Shown here in pieces: positions 10,576 through 22,011 of a stretch of 64,000 nt of DNA. Position 1 is the stretch's first letter. Each line of letters starts with the position of its first letter. Below the pieces are notes generated by a model that made no database searches, had not been told where the DNA came from, and saw nothing but the letters and a program-made list of their open reading frames with translations. The translations under genes were made by a program, and so were the position numbers. Location: NCBI GenBank assembly GCA_021730785.1, contig JAKFWF010000067.1, positions 1 through 64,000 on the forward strand, in the 5' to 3' direction. The stretch comes from Hyphomicrobiaceae bacterium. GTDB taxonomy: Bacteria > Pseudomonadota > Alphaproteobacteria > Rhizobiales > Hyphomicrobiaceae.

Positions 10576-11313
10576 ATGCGCGTGAGACTGGATGCGGCAC
10601 TTGTGTCCCGCGGGTTGACTGCGACCCGGGCCCGCGCGCGCGATCTGATCGTGCGCGGGGACGTGCTGGTCGACGGTCTGCCCGTCAAAAAGGCCGGTAC
10701 GTTGGTCGGTGCGGGCGCGGATCTCACGATCACGGGCGACGGCAACGCCTATGTCTCGCGCAGTGCCCTGAAGCTCAGCGCCGGCCTCGATGCGTTCGGT
10801 TGTTGTGCTTGCGACCGAGTGGCGCTCGATGTCGGTGCGTCGACCGGCGGTTTCACGCAAGTCCTGCTCGAGCGGGGAGCCACCAAGGTGTGGGCGGTCG
10901 ACGTCGGGCATGGCCAATTGGCGCCAAGCGTCGCCGCCGACCGCCGCGTCGTCAACCTCGAGGGCACCGACGCGCGTGCGTTGACCCCTGCGCGCATTGC
11001 CGAGCCGGTCGGCGCGATTGCCGCCGACGTCAGTTTCATCTCGCTGACGAAGGCGCTGCCGGCGGCCCTCGCGCTGGCCGCTCCCGGCTGCTGGCTCGTC
11101 GCGCTCGTCAAGCCGCAGTTCGAACTCGGGCCGGCCGCGATCGGCAAGGGCGGCATCGTCAAGGATCCGGCGGACGGCGCCCGTGCCGTGGCCGATGTGG
11201 AGCGCTGGCTCATCGGTCACGGCGGCTGGCGGATCATCGGCACGTGTCCAGCGCCGCTGCCCGGCAAGGGCGGCAACCAGGAATATCTGCTGGGGGCTGA
11301 ATTGCGTGGTTGA
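10576..11313 (+). CDS. tlyA: TlyA-family rRNA 2'-O-methyltransferase
   Basis: A 245-residue cytosolic protein of the TlyA/hemolysin-A family. Characterised members methylate 2'-O positions of rRNA; whether this one does is inferred. It has an N-terminal S4 RNA-binding domain (RLDAALVSRGLTATRARARD, residues 4-60), then an FtsJ-like Rossmann domain with the SAM motif ALDVGASTGGFTQVLLERGA and IAADVSFISLTKALPA. GKGGNQEYLL is near the C terminus. Its last 8 nt overlap the following RNA methyltransferase gene, a standard alphaproteobacterial pairing. Confidence 0.92.
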   Translation: MRVRLDAALVSRGLTATRARARDLIVRGDVLVDGLPVKKAGTLVGAGADLTITGDGNAYVSRSALKLSAGLDAFGCCACDRVALDVGASTGGFTQVLLERGATKVWAVDVGHGQLAPSVAADRRVVNLEGTDARALTPARIAEPVGAIAADVSFISLTKALPAALALAAPGCWLVALVKPQFELGPAAIGKGGIVKDPADGARAVADVERWLIGHGGWRIIGTCPAPLPGKGGNQEYLLGAELRG

Positions 11314-12550
11314 CCGCGAAGTGTTCGAAATTATCGCGCTGGGCGGCCAGGGCGACGGCATCGCCGGCGACAGCGCTGCGCGTACGTTCGTGCCCTTTGC
11401 TTTGCCGGGCGAGTCGTGGCGCAAGGCCGGTGACGCGTACGTGCGCGACGGCGCGGCAAGTGCGGACCGAGTTGCGCCCGCCTGCCGCCATTTCGGGTCG
11501 TGTGGCGGCTGCGTCGCCCAGCACATGGCGCCCGCTCTCTATGGACGGTGGAAGCGGCAGATCCTGGTTGATGCCCTGCAGGCGGCCGATATCAACGCTG
11601 TCGTGGCGCCGCTGGCGCCGATGCCGCCCGCATCGCGCCGGCGGATCGTTCTGGCGGCGCTGCGGCTGCCGGAGGGTGTCGCACTCGGCTTCCACACACG
11701 CAGCAGCCGCCGCTTGCTGCCGATCGAGATGTGCACGATCGCCGATCCGATGATCACGGACGCTCTGCCGGCCCTGCGGCAGGTGGCGGGTCGCCTGCTG
11801 CGGCATCGCGACGAGATGCGCATGACGGTGACACGCGTCGACGCGGGCCTCGATGTCGCCGTCGAAGGCGGCACGCGCGACATCGGTGCGGCCGAGCGCA
11901 CGGCGCTGGCCGACATCATCCAGCAGGGTCGGATCCTGCGCCTGTCGGTCGACGGCGAACCCATCATCACGCGCGGCGATCCATTCCTCACCCTCGGGCA
12001 GGTCCGCGTCGTGCCCGCGCCCGGCGTATTCTTGCAGGCGTTGCCCGCCGCCGAACAGCAGATGGTGGAGATCGTCTCGGCGGCGGTGGGCACTGCCAAG
12101 GCGGTCGCCGATCTGTTCTCGGGCGTCGGCACGTTTGCCCTGCCGCTGGCTGCACGCGCACGCGTTCTCGCGATCGACAGCGACGCCAAAGCACTCGCAG
12201 CCCTCGATGCGGGCCAACGCCGGGTCCAAGGCTTGAAACCGATCGAAGTGCGCGAGCGCGATCTGGTGCGCGAACCGCTCGGCCGCAAGGAACTCGAAGG
12301 CTTCGATGCCGTGGTGTTCGATCCGCCCCGCGCCGGCGCCGAGGCCCAAGCCACGATGCTGGCGAAATCCACTGTGCGAACTGTCATTGCGGTGTCGTGC
12401 AATCCAACGACGCTCGCACGCGATGCGGCCCTGTTGCTCGATGGCGGCTATCAGCTGCACTCGGTGACGCCGATCGACCAATTCCTCTATGCGAACCACC
12501 TGGAGGCCGTCGCCGTGTTCGCGCGGCCCGGCAAGAAAAAGCGCGGATAG
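11306..12550 (+). CDS. class I SAM-dependent RNA (uracil-5-)methyltransferase, TrmA/RlmD type
   Basis: Predicted to methylate C5 of a uridine in tRNA or rRNA; 414 residues. The start is a GTG at 11306-11308 (VVDREVFEII) overlapping tlyA; the upstream part of the listed ORF is a tlyA shadow. An Fe-S cluster segment is visible: ACRHFGSCGGCVAQH, with a further Cys at IEMCTIADPM. The methyltransferase part has DLFSGVGTFALPLA, AVVFDPPRAGAEAQ and the nucleophile loop VSCNPTTLARDAALL, then HSVTPIDQFLYANHLE. RlmC, RlmD and TrmA cannot be told apart by eye. Confidence 0.9.
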   Translation: MVDREVFEIIALGGQGDGIAGDSAARTFVPFALPGESWRKAGDAYVRDGAASADRVAPACRHFGSCGGCVAQHMAPALYGRWKRQILVDALQAADINAVVAPLAPMPPASRRRIVLAALRLPEGVALGFHTRSSRRLLPIEMCTIADPMITDALPALRQVAGRLLRHRDEMRMTVTRVDAGLDVAVEGGTRDIGAAERTALADIIQQGRILRLSVDGEPIITRGDPFLTLGQVRVVPAPGVFLQALPAAEQQMVEIVSAAVGTAKAVADLFSGVGTFALPLAARARVLAIDSDAKALAALDAGQRRVQGLKPIEVRERDLVREPLGRKELEGFDAVVFDPPRAGAEAQATMLAKSTVRTVIAVSCNPTTLARDAALLLDGGYQLHSVTPIDQFLYANHLEAVAVFARPGKKKRG

Positions 12551-12557
12551 GGCTGTG

Positions 12558-13250
12558 ATGTTCGAGACCTTGACCCTGGCTTTCGATCTCGACGGCACGC
12601 TCGTCGATACCGCGCCCGATCTGATCGCGGCGGCGAACCACGTTCTCGTGTCGCAGGCGCTTGCCCCGGTCGCAGCGGAGGATATCCGCGATCAGATCAG
12701 TTTTGGCGCGCGTGCCATGATCACGAAGGCACTTGGGCTCAGGCGCACGGAGCGCAGCGTGGTCGAGGTGGACGCGCTGCTTGCCGTTTTTCTCAAGCAC
12801 TACGAAGCCAACATCGCCGTGCACAGCCGCCCGTTCCCGCATGTCGTCGAACTGCTCGCGGCTTATCGCCGGCGCGGCTGCCGCCTGGCCGTTTGCACCA
12901 ACAAGCGCGAGGGACTGTCACGGTTGCTACTCGGCGAACTCGGCATGCTGGAGCTGTTTGATGCGGTCGCCGGCCGCGACACGTTCCCCGTGCATAAGCC
13001 CGATCCTGACCATCTGCTGGGTGCGATCCGGCTGGCTGGAGGCGCGCGTGCGCACGCGGTGATGGTTGGCGACAGCGACACGGACATCGCCACCGCGCGG
13101 GCGGCCAGCGTGCCCTCGATCGCGGTCACGTTCGGCTACACCGACGTACCGGTGCACGACCTCGGGCCGACCGCCATCATTGATGACTATCGCCAGTTCG
13201 ACGCGACCCTGGCGCAAGTGCTGGCCCGGCGCACGGGCACTGGCGCGTAG
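12558..13250 (+). CDS. gph: phosphoglycolate phosphatase, HAD superfamily
   Basis: Dephosphorylates 2-phosphoglycolate, for example from DNA repair or photorespiration. The 230-residue protein starts at ATG 12558 (MFETLTLAFDLDGTLVDTAP), 7 nt after the methyltransferase stop; the ORF track extends wrongly upstream. HAD motifs: I LAFDLDGTLVDTAPDL, II AVCTNKREG, III Lys in HKPDPDHLLGA, IV MVGDSDTDIATARAA. Related HAD phosphatases (PGMB, GmhB) are possible, but the length and the DGTLVDTAPDL motif fit Gph. It ends the tlyA-methyltransferase-gph operon. Confidence 0.88.
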   Translation: MFETLTLAFDLDGTLVDTAPDLIAAANHVLVSQALAPVAAEDIRDQISFGARAMITKALGLRRTERSVVEVDALLAVFLKHYEANIAVHSRPFPHVVELLAAYRRRGCRLAVCTNKREGLSRLLLGELGMLELFDAVAGRDTFPVHKPDPDHLLGAIRLAGGARAHAVMVGDSDTDIATARAASVPSIAVTFGYTDVPVHDLGPTAIIDDYRQFDATLAQVLARRTGTGA

Positions 13251-13383
13251 CGCTCGCCGGAGGCTGCCGCAGCGGTGGCCAAGGTCGCGGTCGTGCCATA
13301 TTCGGCCGTCATCACCCCACATCAGGCGCGGGAGTCGGGGACCCGCCAGCTTGCTCAACCAATGCCGAGATAGGACATCAGCC

Positions 13384-13650
13384 ATGATGAAATCCCTGAT
13401 CGCAGCTGTCGCCGTCACGGTACTTGGTACGGGCGTAGCATTCGCCGAGACACGGGTCGCCAATTCCGATGACTGCCTCAAGGTCGCTTTCGATCTTGCC
13501 TTGGTGGCCGAGAGCAAGAATTTGTCCAACGAGAAGCTGGACCAAATCGAGGATCTGCTCACCAGGATGGAAACGCACTGCGACGCCAAGCAGTTCGTCG
13601 AGGCCGCCGCCGTGGCGAGCGACCTGAAGCTCATCCTGGCGAAGGAATAG
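13384..13650 (+). CDS. small periplasmic hypothetical protein
   Basis: An 88-residue exported protein of unknown function. ATG at 13384 (an ATGATG start) follows AGGA by about 8 nt. The N terminus MMKSLIAAVAVTVLGTGVAFAE is a signal peptide with cleavage after AFA. The mature region is helical and acidic, has two Cys (DDCLKVAF and METHCDAKQF), and includes LDQIEDLLTRMETHCD. Such small proteins with a regular spacing of charged residues are common in Rhizobiales. The ORF extends upstream to 13066 but only as a gph shadow. Confidence 0.7.
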   Translation: MMKSLIAAVAVTVLGTGVAFAETRVANSDDCLKVAFDLALVAESKNLSNEKLDQIEDLLTRMETHCDAKQFVEAAAVASDLKLILAKE

Positions 13651-13805
13651 ACGGCGCGCCCGATTGCGCATCGCAGCTTTCACTTCGTCGGCCGACGGGG
13701 ACACGCGCCATCCGTTTTGTTCACGGCAGATGGCAGGTTTCGGGTCGGACCAGGGCAACCTTGCGTGCTATGGCGTGCGCTTGCACCACTGCCATAGGTT
13801 GACCC

Positions 13806-14717
13806 ATGAACGCCCCCGCGCCCCACATGTCCCCGAGCCAGTGGGGGCTGCTCGTTGTGCTCGCAATTCTCTGGGGCGGCTCGTTTCTATTCATCGGGAT
13901 TGCCGTCAAGGAACTTCCCGTGTTCACGATCGTGCTGGCGCGCATCGCGCTGGCCGCCGCCATTCTGGTGCCGGTGGTCTATGCACTGGGCTACAGGCTG
14001 CCCGGGAGTTTCGCGTCCTGGCAGCCGTTCTTTGTCATGGCGCTGCTCAATAACGTCATCCCCTTTTCGCTGATCGTGGCGGGCCAGAAGGAGATCGCAA
14101 GCGGGCTCGCTTCGGTGCTGAATGCGACGACACCGGTATTTTCCCTGCTGGTCGCAAACTGGTTCGCCGGCGAGACGCTCCGGGCGAACAAGCTCGCTGG
14201 CGTGGCGCTCGGCATCGCCGGCGTCGCCATTCTGGTTGGCCCGGAAGCGCTGTTCGGCCGCGCGTCGAGCGTGATCGGCATGCTATGCATGCTGGGGGCG
14301 GCGCTGTCCTACGGGTTTTCGGCCCTGTGGGGGCGCCGCCTGCGGGCGCATCCGCCACTCGTGACGGCGACCTCGCAGTTGATCTGCTCGACGCTCGTCA
14401 TGCTGCCGATCGCGCTCGTAGCCGACCAGCCCTGGCGCTTGGCCGTGCCTAATGGCGAGACGATCATCGCGCTGGTTGCGCTCGCCGTCCTCGCGACGGC
14501 ACTCGCCTACGTCGTGTTCTTCCGCATCATGGCAGTGTCGGGTTCCAACAACGTGATGCTCGTCACTCTACTGATCCCGCTGTTTGCGATCCCCATGGGC
14601 GCCTGGTGGCTCGGCGAAAGCCTGCTGCCGCGCCACTTTGCGGGTGCCGCCATCATCGGGCTGTCGCTGCTGGTGATCGACGGGCGGCTGCTGCCGGGTC
14701 GGCGCGCGGTCGCCTGA
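13806..14717 (+). CDS. EamA/DMT-superfamily transporter
   Basis: Inner-membrane protein of 303 residues with about ten transmembrane segments in two EamA repeats. The first begins near WGLLVVLAILWGGSFLFIG and the second near MLCMLGAALSYGFSALWG. Members export metabolites such as amino acids; the substrate here cannot be read. Family-like stretches include ILWGGSFLFI, LNATTPVFSLLVA and SVIGMLCMLGAALSYG. It ends 6 nt before the convergent dnaB stop. No strong Shine-Dalgarno sequence precedes the ATG at 13806, but the next start would cut TM1. Confidence 0.88.
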   Translation: MNAPAPHMSPSQWGLLVVLAILWGGSFLFIGIAVKELPVFTIVLARIALAAAILVPVVYALGYRLPGSFASWQPFFVMALLNNVIPFSLIVAGQKEIASGLASVLNATTPVFSLLVANWFAGETLRANKLAGVALGIAGVAILVGPEALFGRASSVIGMLCMLGAALSYGFSALWGRRLRAHPPLVTATSQLICSTLVMLPIALVADQPWRLAVPNGETIIALVALAVLATALAYVVFFRIMAVSGSNNVMLVTLLIPLFAIPMGAWWLGESLLPRHFAGAAIIGLSLLVIDGRLLPGRRAVA

Positions 14718-14723
14718 TGCGAC

Positions 14724-16250
14724 CTACTCCAGCCGCTCGGCCATGTGGAACTCGCGTGCGAGGTTGCCGAAGCGGGTGAAGTTCGGCTCGAACGCGAGTT
14801 GAACGCTGCCGACCGGGCCGTGACGTTGCTTGCCGATGATGACTTCGGCTTTGCCGGACACCATCTGCATCTTGGTCATCCAATCCTGGAATTCGGCCGT
14901 GCCTTCCGATGGCTTGGTGCGCTCGACGTAGTACTCCTCGCGGTAGACGAACAGCACCACGTCGGCGTCCTGCTCGATCGAGCCCGATTCTCGCAGGTCG
15001 GAGAGCTGCGGGCGCTTGTCCTCGCGCTGCTCGACCTGGCGCGACAGCTGCGACAGTGCCATGATCGGGCAGCCGAGTTCCTTGGCCAGCGCCTTGAGCC
15101 CGGTAGTGATCTCGGTGATCTCCTGCACGCGGTTCGCGTTCGAATTCTTCGATGAACCCGACAGCAGCTGCAGGTAGTCGACGACCAGCAGGCCAAGCCC
15201 GTGCTGGCGCTTCAACTTGCGCGCCCGCGCCGCCAGCTGGGCAATCGAGATGCCGCCCGTCTGGTCGATGAAGAGTGGGATGCGCGCCATTTCCTGGCTC
15301 ACGGCCACCAAGCGGCGGAACTCTTCCTCCGTGATCATACCACGTCGGATCTTCTCGGAACTGATCTCGGCCTGCTCGGCCAGAATACGGGTCGCGAGCT
15401 GCTCGGCCGACATTTCGAGCGAGAAAAAGCCGACGACGCCGCCGTTCGTCACCTTCAAGATGCCGTCCGCCTGTTTCTCGGTCTCGAATTTCTTGGCGAT
15501 GTTGTAGGCGATGTTGGTTGCCAGTGCGGTCTTGCCCATGGAGGGGCGGCCGGCGAGCACGATCAAATCGGAGGCCTGGAGGCCGCCCATCTTGGCATCA
15601 AGGTCGGACAGACCCGAGGATACGCCCGACAGGTGGCCGTCACGCTGGTAGGCGGCGTTCGCCATCTTGATCGCTTCGGTCAGCGCATGGCCGAAGGTCT
15701 GAAAACCCTGGCCATACTTGCCGCTTTCGGCGAGTTCATAGAGGCGGCTTTCGGCCTCCTGGATTTGTGTCTCAGGCGGAAAGTCGACCGGGCTGTCGTA
15801 GGCGGTCACCACCATCTCCTCGCCGATCGTGATGAGGGCGCGACGGGTCGCCAGATCATAGATCGTGCGCCCATAGTCGGCGGCGTTGATGATGGTCGTC
15901 GCGTTGGCGGCGAGACGGCCTAGGTATTGCGGCACGGTGAGCTCTTCGGTCACGGGCTCGGCCGTCTCGAAGAACGTGCGCAACGTCACCGGCGTCGCCT
16001 GTTTGCCAGCCTGGATCAGCTTGCCGGCAATCTCGTAGATCTGCGCGTGCAGGGGATCATAGAAATGCGTCATGTCGAGGAAGGCCGACACGCGGTCCAT
16101 GGCCTCGTTGTTGACGAGGATGGCACCGAGGAGCGCCTGTTCGGCCTCGATGTTGTGCGGCGATTGGCGGAACTCGAGCGGGCCGTCGGCGCGGGCCTGG
16201 GCTTTGAGTTGGTCGGTGCGGAGGAGGGCGGCGGGTGCTGTCTGGTTCAT
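14724..16250 (-). CDS. dnaB: replicative DNA helicase
   Basis: Hexameric ATP-driven 5'-3' helicase of the replisome, 508 residues from ATG at 16248-16250 (MNQTAPAALLRTDQLKAQ). The N-terminal domain has the usual NIEAEQALLGAILVNNEAMD. The RecA-like domain has Walker A AGRPSMGKTALATN, Walker B LLVVDYLQLL, then LSQLSRQVEQREDKRP and SGSIEQDADVV. No clear ribosome-binding site precedes this ATG, and the ORF is open to 16319, so the start has some doubt. dnaB often follows rplI and precedes alr/radA in this group; here it stands alone between an EamA gene and a Uma2 gene. Confidence 0.97.
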   Translation of the reverse strand: MNQTAPAALLRTDQLKAQARADGPLEFRQSPHNIEAEQALLGAILVNNEAMDRVSAFLDMTHFYDPLHAQIYEIAGKLIQAGKQATPVTLRTFFETAEPVTEELTVPQYLGRLAANATTIINAADYGRTIYDLATRRALITIGEEMVVTAYDSPVDFPPETQIQEAESRLYELAESGKYGQGFQTFGHALTEAIKMANAAYQRDGHLSGVSSGLSDLDAKMGGLQASDLIVLAGRPSMGKTALATNIAYNIAKKFETEKQADGILKVTNGGVVGFFSLEMSAEQLATRILAEQAEISSEKIRRGMITEEEFRRLVAVSQEMARIPLFIDQTGGISIAQLAARARKLKRQHGLGLLVVDYLQLLSGSSKNSNANRVQEITEITTGLKALAKELGCPIMALSQLSRQVEQREDKRPQLSDLRESGSIEQDADVVLFVYREEYYVERTKPSEGTAEFQDWMTKMQMVSGKAEVIIGKQRHGPVGSVQLAFEPNFTRFGNLAREFHMAERLE

Positions 16251-16428
16251 GGGAACGGGTGTAGGTGATTCGTGTCGTGGCAAGCCGGAGCGAACCGACA
16301 CCGTCCCCGTTATGCACACACGCTCGATTTAACCCTAGGCCGTGACGCGAATCGCACGCGGCAGCGATCGCTCGATTGTTCTGCGGTTGCGTAGTATTGT
16401 GCTGCTGCGCAGACGCAGGACTGGCCGC

Positions 16429-17013
16429 ATGACCGCTGTCGAGAAAATCGAACCGCGTATGACCGTCGACGAATTCTATGAGTTCGACGGCGGTGGGCAC
16501 GTGGGCAAGATCGAACTGGTGCACGGCCGCTTGCGCCTGCAGTCCTATGCCAGCGGCGGACATGCGACGATCCAGGGGAACATCACAGGAATGTTGCACG
16601 CGCATTTGCGTGCAAAGCGTCCAGGCTGCCGCGTCGGGAATGAACCGGGCGTGGTGCCGACGTTTGATCCAAAGCGCAACATTCGCAAGCCTGACGTGGT
16701 CGTCACCTGTACGCCACATACAACCGGGGAGCGGTCGTTCCCGAATCCGATCCTGATCGTCGAGGTCTTGTCGCCCAGCAATGCCGACGAGACCTGGGAG
16801 AGCATCCAGGCCTGCGCGACGATCGGCTCGGTCGTCGAAATCCTGGTGGTCGACAGCGAGACGATCGACGTTCAGGTGTTTCGCCGCGACGACAAGGGGG
16901 TCTGGCCGATGGAGCCCGAGCGCGTGCCCCTGGGCGGCATGGTGCGGCTCGCCTCGCTCGAGTTCGAGATGCCAGTGGCTGAGATCTACCGCGGCACGGA
17001 GACGGGACATTAG
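16429..17013 (+). CDS. Uma2-family (DUF820) putative endonuclease
   Basis: A 194-residue protein of the Uma2 family, a PD-(D/E)XK-like fold abundant in cyanobacteria and some Proteobacteria; the function is mostly unproven. ATG at 16429 (MTAVEKIEPRMTVDEFYEF) has AGGA about 10 nt upstream and was preferred to 16342. Expected motifs: KIELVHGRLRLQSYASGGHA near residues 25-45, the core NIRKPDVVV, and ILIVEVLSPSN (Glu and following polar residues of the putative catalytic site), then YRG near the end. It stands alone between divergent dnaB and the BciB-like gene, as these mobile-looking accessory genes often do. Confidence 0.88.
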   Translation: MTAVEKIEPRMTVDEFYEFDGGGHVGKIELVHGRLRLQSYASGGHATIQGNITGMLHAHLRAKRPGCRVGNEPGVVPTFDPKRNIRKPDVVVTCTPHTTGERSFPNPILIVEVLSPSNADETWESIQACATIGSVVEILVVDSETIDVQVFRRDDKGVWPMEPERVPLGGMVRLASLEFEMPVAEIYRGTETGH

Positions 17014-17124
17014 GGGCGCCTCGCGTATGCGCGGGCAGCTGAACGTCGACTGCCAACAGGTCGCTGGCCTATTGCATCGGCGGCGCCTAACGTTGCGCGC
17101 GCAACGGGGCAGGGTGACCGAGTG

Positions 17125-18414
17125 ATGGCACGTGAAGACGACACTGCGATGCCCGGCGTGTGGGCGCCAGCGATGGCACCGGCAGTGCCGCGCGATTTAT
17201 GCACCGACTGCGGGATCTCGCGCACGCCCGAGCACAAGCGCTGCGGGCAGGCCTGCCAGTTCATCAAGCCCGACTATGCCGGCCTCGAAGCACGCGTGCA
17301 TGGCCGTGCCCGAGACGCCAGCCGGCCGGACGAAGTGCATTTCGGCCCGTTCCGTCGCATGGTGCGGGCAAGCCTGAAGGTGCCGCGCGAGAACGCCCAG
17401 TGGACCGGCATCACGACCCGCATCGCCGAGCGGCTGCTGGAAACGCAGGCGGTCGATGCGATCCTCACCATGGCGCCCGATCCGGCAGACAAGTGGCGAC
17501 CGGTGCCGGTGATCGTCACCTCGGTTGCCGGGCTCAGCCTGTGCCGCGGCATGCGTATGGGTTACGCGCCGCTGCTCGCTTTGCTGGAACCGGCGCGGGC
17601 CAAGGGCTACAAGCGGATTGCGGTCATCGGCATTCCCTGCCAGGTCCATGCGCTGCGCAAGCTCGAAGCGGACCTCGGCTTCGACAGCATCACGGTGATC
17701 GGCACGCCGTGCTCGGACAACACGACCACGGCGAACTTTCATACCTTCCTCGCGCTGCTGGCGGACGATCCGGCGACCATCACCTATCTCGAGTTCCGCG
17801 CCGACTATCATGTGGAGCTGCGCTTCAGCGACGGCCGGGTAAAGGAAATCCCCTTTTTACTCCTGCCGATCTCGAAGCTGCCGGGCGATTTCTTTCCGCT
17901 CACCTGCCGCACCTGCGTCGATTACACCAACAGCCTGGCCGACATCACGGTCGGCTACATGGGGGGAGAAGGCGAGCAATGGCTGCTCGTGCGCAATCAG
18001 CGCGGCGAAGAGCTGCTGCGGCTGCTGGGCGACGAGGTGCGGCTTGCCGGTCCAGGCAGTGCCGGCAAGCGACAGGGTGCGGTCAAGGGGTTCATCGCCA
18101 ACACGGCGCGGGCGGCCGGCGGCTTGCCCCTGCGCGGTATGCCAAACTGGCTGCGGCCACTGGTGGGCTGGCTGATGCCGCGGATCGGTCCGCGCGGCCT
18201 GGAGTTTGCCCGTGCCAGGGTGGAGATGAAGGCGGCCGAAACCATCCTGCATCTGCGCCGCCAGCATCCAGCCCGCATGCGCTCGATGATCCCGGCGCAC
18301 GTATGGGCGCTGATGCAACCTTATGGCATCGTGCCGGGGGACGGTGAGCGAGGTGCTGCAGGCCATCGGGTCGACAGCGAAGTCGACCGCCCCTCGGGCC
18401 GCCAAGGCAGTTGA
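17125..18414 (+). CDS. Fe-S flavoprotein of the BciB / F420 hydrogenase beta-subunit family
   Basis: Predicted 429-residue ferredoxin-dependent reductase. The family includes BciB (8-vinyl reductase of divinyl chlorophyllide), plant 7-hydroxymethyl chlorophyll a reductase and FrhB. Two Fe-S ligand regions are visible: LCTDCGISRTPEHKRCGQAC near residue 25, and C residues in GIPCQVHA, GTPCSDN and FPLTCRTCVDYTNSLADI. Family signatures PDEVHFGPF, AQWTGITTRIA and ADITVGYMGG resemble cyanobacterial BciB. Start ATG 17125 follows AGGGTGA. No other bacteriochlorophyll gene is in the window, so a pigment role is inference; the family does occur beyond phototrophs. Confidence 0.8.
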   Translation: MAREDDTAMPGVWAPAMAPAVPRDLCTDCGISRTPEHKRCGQACQFIKPDYAGLEARVHGRARDASRPDEVHFGPFRRMVRASLKVPRENAQWTGITTRIAERLLETQAVDAILTMAPDPADKWRPVPVIVTSVAGLSLCRGMRMGYAPLLALLEPARAKGYKRIAVIGIPCQVHALRKLEADLGFDSITVIGTPCSDNTTTANFHTFLALLADDPATITYLEFRADYHVELRFSDGRVKEIPFLLLPISKLPGDFFPLTCRTCVDYTNSLADITVGYMGGEGEQWLLVRNQRGEELLRLLGDEVRLAGPGSAGKRQGAVKGFIANTARAAGGLPLRGMPNWLRPLVGWLMPRIGPRGLEFARARVEMKAAETILHLRRQHPARMRSMIPAHVWALMQPYGIVPGDGERGAAGHRVDSEVDRPSGRQGS

Positions 18415-18637
18415 ATTTCGCCCGGCCAAGTCGAAATGGCGAGGGGTTTGCTTCGCCCGCGGCGGTGGCTTCGGCACGTCCGGCTTTGACACAGCCAGGA
18501 CGACGATTAAGCGTGCCTAAACCCTAGCGTAAATTTATCGGCGCCGCTGCTATCGAGTCGTGCGCCGATTAGTACAATTTTATCGAGGTTGGTGCCTTTA
18601 TGTTCGCTCGGGGTTTTCTGTTCGGGTGGGGTGCGTA

Positions 18638-19947
18638 ATGCGTTTTCAGAATCTGCTTAACCGTTTCAAGGACAACGAACGCGGCTCGATTGCCATTGTG
18701 TTTGCGCTCAGCCTCGTCGCCTTGATCGGCATTACCGGCCTCGCCGTCGACGCGTCGCGCGCCTACAGTGTGTCGGGTCGCATCGGGTCGGTACTCGACT
18801 CGGCTGGACTGGCCGGCGCTAAACTGCTGGAAAGAGATTCCGCATCTGACAATGACATCAGGGATGCAGCCCAGGCCTATTTCAGGGTCCACGCCGACAG
18901 AAAGGTGCTCGATGGTCTGGAGTACCGGAATTTCACGACGATTATCGATCGGCCGAATAACAAGGTCGTCACCCGCGTCGAGGTGAAGCTGCCGACCTTG
19001 TTTGCGCAGGTGCTCGGGATCCCGGAATTCGAGTTCAATCGTGATTCAACTGTCGTCTTGAATACGCAGAAGATTGAACTCGCCATGGTGCTCGATATTA
19101 CGGGCTCCATGAACGACAACGGTAAGCTGCCAGCCCTGAAAGCGGCAGCGACCAGCCTCATCGATGATTTGATGAGCGGCTCGACGACGGAAGATTCGAT
19201 CCGCATTGCGGTCGCGCCATTCTCGGCCTCAGTCAATGCCGGCGCCTTGGCAAGCAGAGTGAGCGCCTCGCCGGCGGTCACGACGTGCGGTAGTTCGTTC
19301 GATTTTGATTACAGGTGCCGCACCACCGCGGGTCTCGATGTCGATACCTGTGTCATCGAGCGTGTCAACAGCCAGGCATTCACCGATGCCGCCCCGGTCG
19401 GCGCCGATATTTTGCCCGCCGTACCGTCGACGCCCTACGGCAATTACAGCTGCCCGCCTTCGACCGTTATTCCGCTGCTGGGCAAGAGCCAGGTCAATAC
19501 CCTGAAGTCGACCATCAACGGCTACGTTGCGCTCGGCGCCACCGCCGGTCACATCGGCACGGCCTGGGGCTGGTACCTGCTGTCACCAAACTGGGCAAGC
19601 GTGCTGCCGTCCGCCAGCGCGCCCAAGCCCTACAATCAGTCCGACGTATCGAAGTATGTGATTTTCCTGACCGACGGCATCTTCAATACGTCGTTCAAGT
19701 CAGGTTCGGCCACGGACCCGACGACGCAGATGAACGAGTCATTCTCCCAGTTCCAGTCCCTGTGCAACGCCATGAAGGCCAAGGGCATCACCGTCTATAC
19801 GATTGCCCTCGACCTGCTCGATTCCCGTGCGCTGGCGGAACTGGCCACATGCGGTGGCGGCAACAGCTACACGGCCGCAAACGGCAGTGAGCTGAATGCC
19901 GTGTTCAAGAACATCGTCAAGCAGCTGAACACCCTGCGCGTTTCCGG

Positions 19948-19951
<4 letters not shown>
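18638..19951 (+). CDS. TadG-like pilus assembly protein with VWA domain
   Basis: A 437-residue membrane-anchored protein. The ATG at 18638 follows GGTGGGGTG and gives [20 protein letters not shown], the usual TadE/TadG beginning: a short basic head, the [17 protein letters not shown] segment and a single N-terminal transmembrane helix. A von Willebrand A domain follows from about residue 145 ([15 protein letters not shown], a DxTGSM variant of the MIDAS; then [12 protein letters not shown]). Members belong to Flp/Tad pili or act as secreted VWA proteins. No other tad gene is nearby, so it looks like an orphan. Its last bases overlap the convergent acs gene by 4 nt. Confidence 0.88.
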
Positions 19952-21891
<1,940 letters not shown>

Positions 21892-22011
21892 TGGCATTGT
21901 CTCCAAGGGCGTGACGTGATTTTGCCGCCACTATGGCGAGGCAGGCGCGCTGCTGCAATTGTGTCGTTGGTCGTATGCCGCGAAACACCGGCATGTGTTC
22001 GTCGTCTGTGC

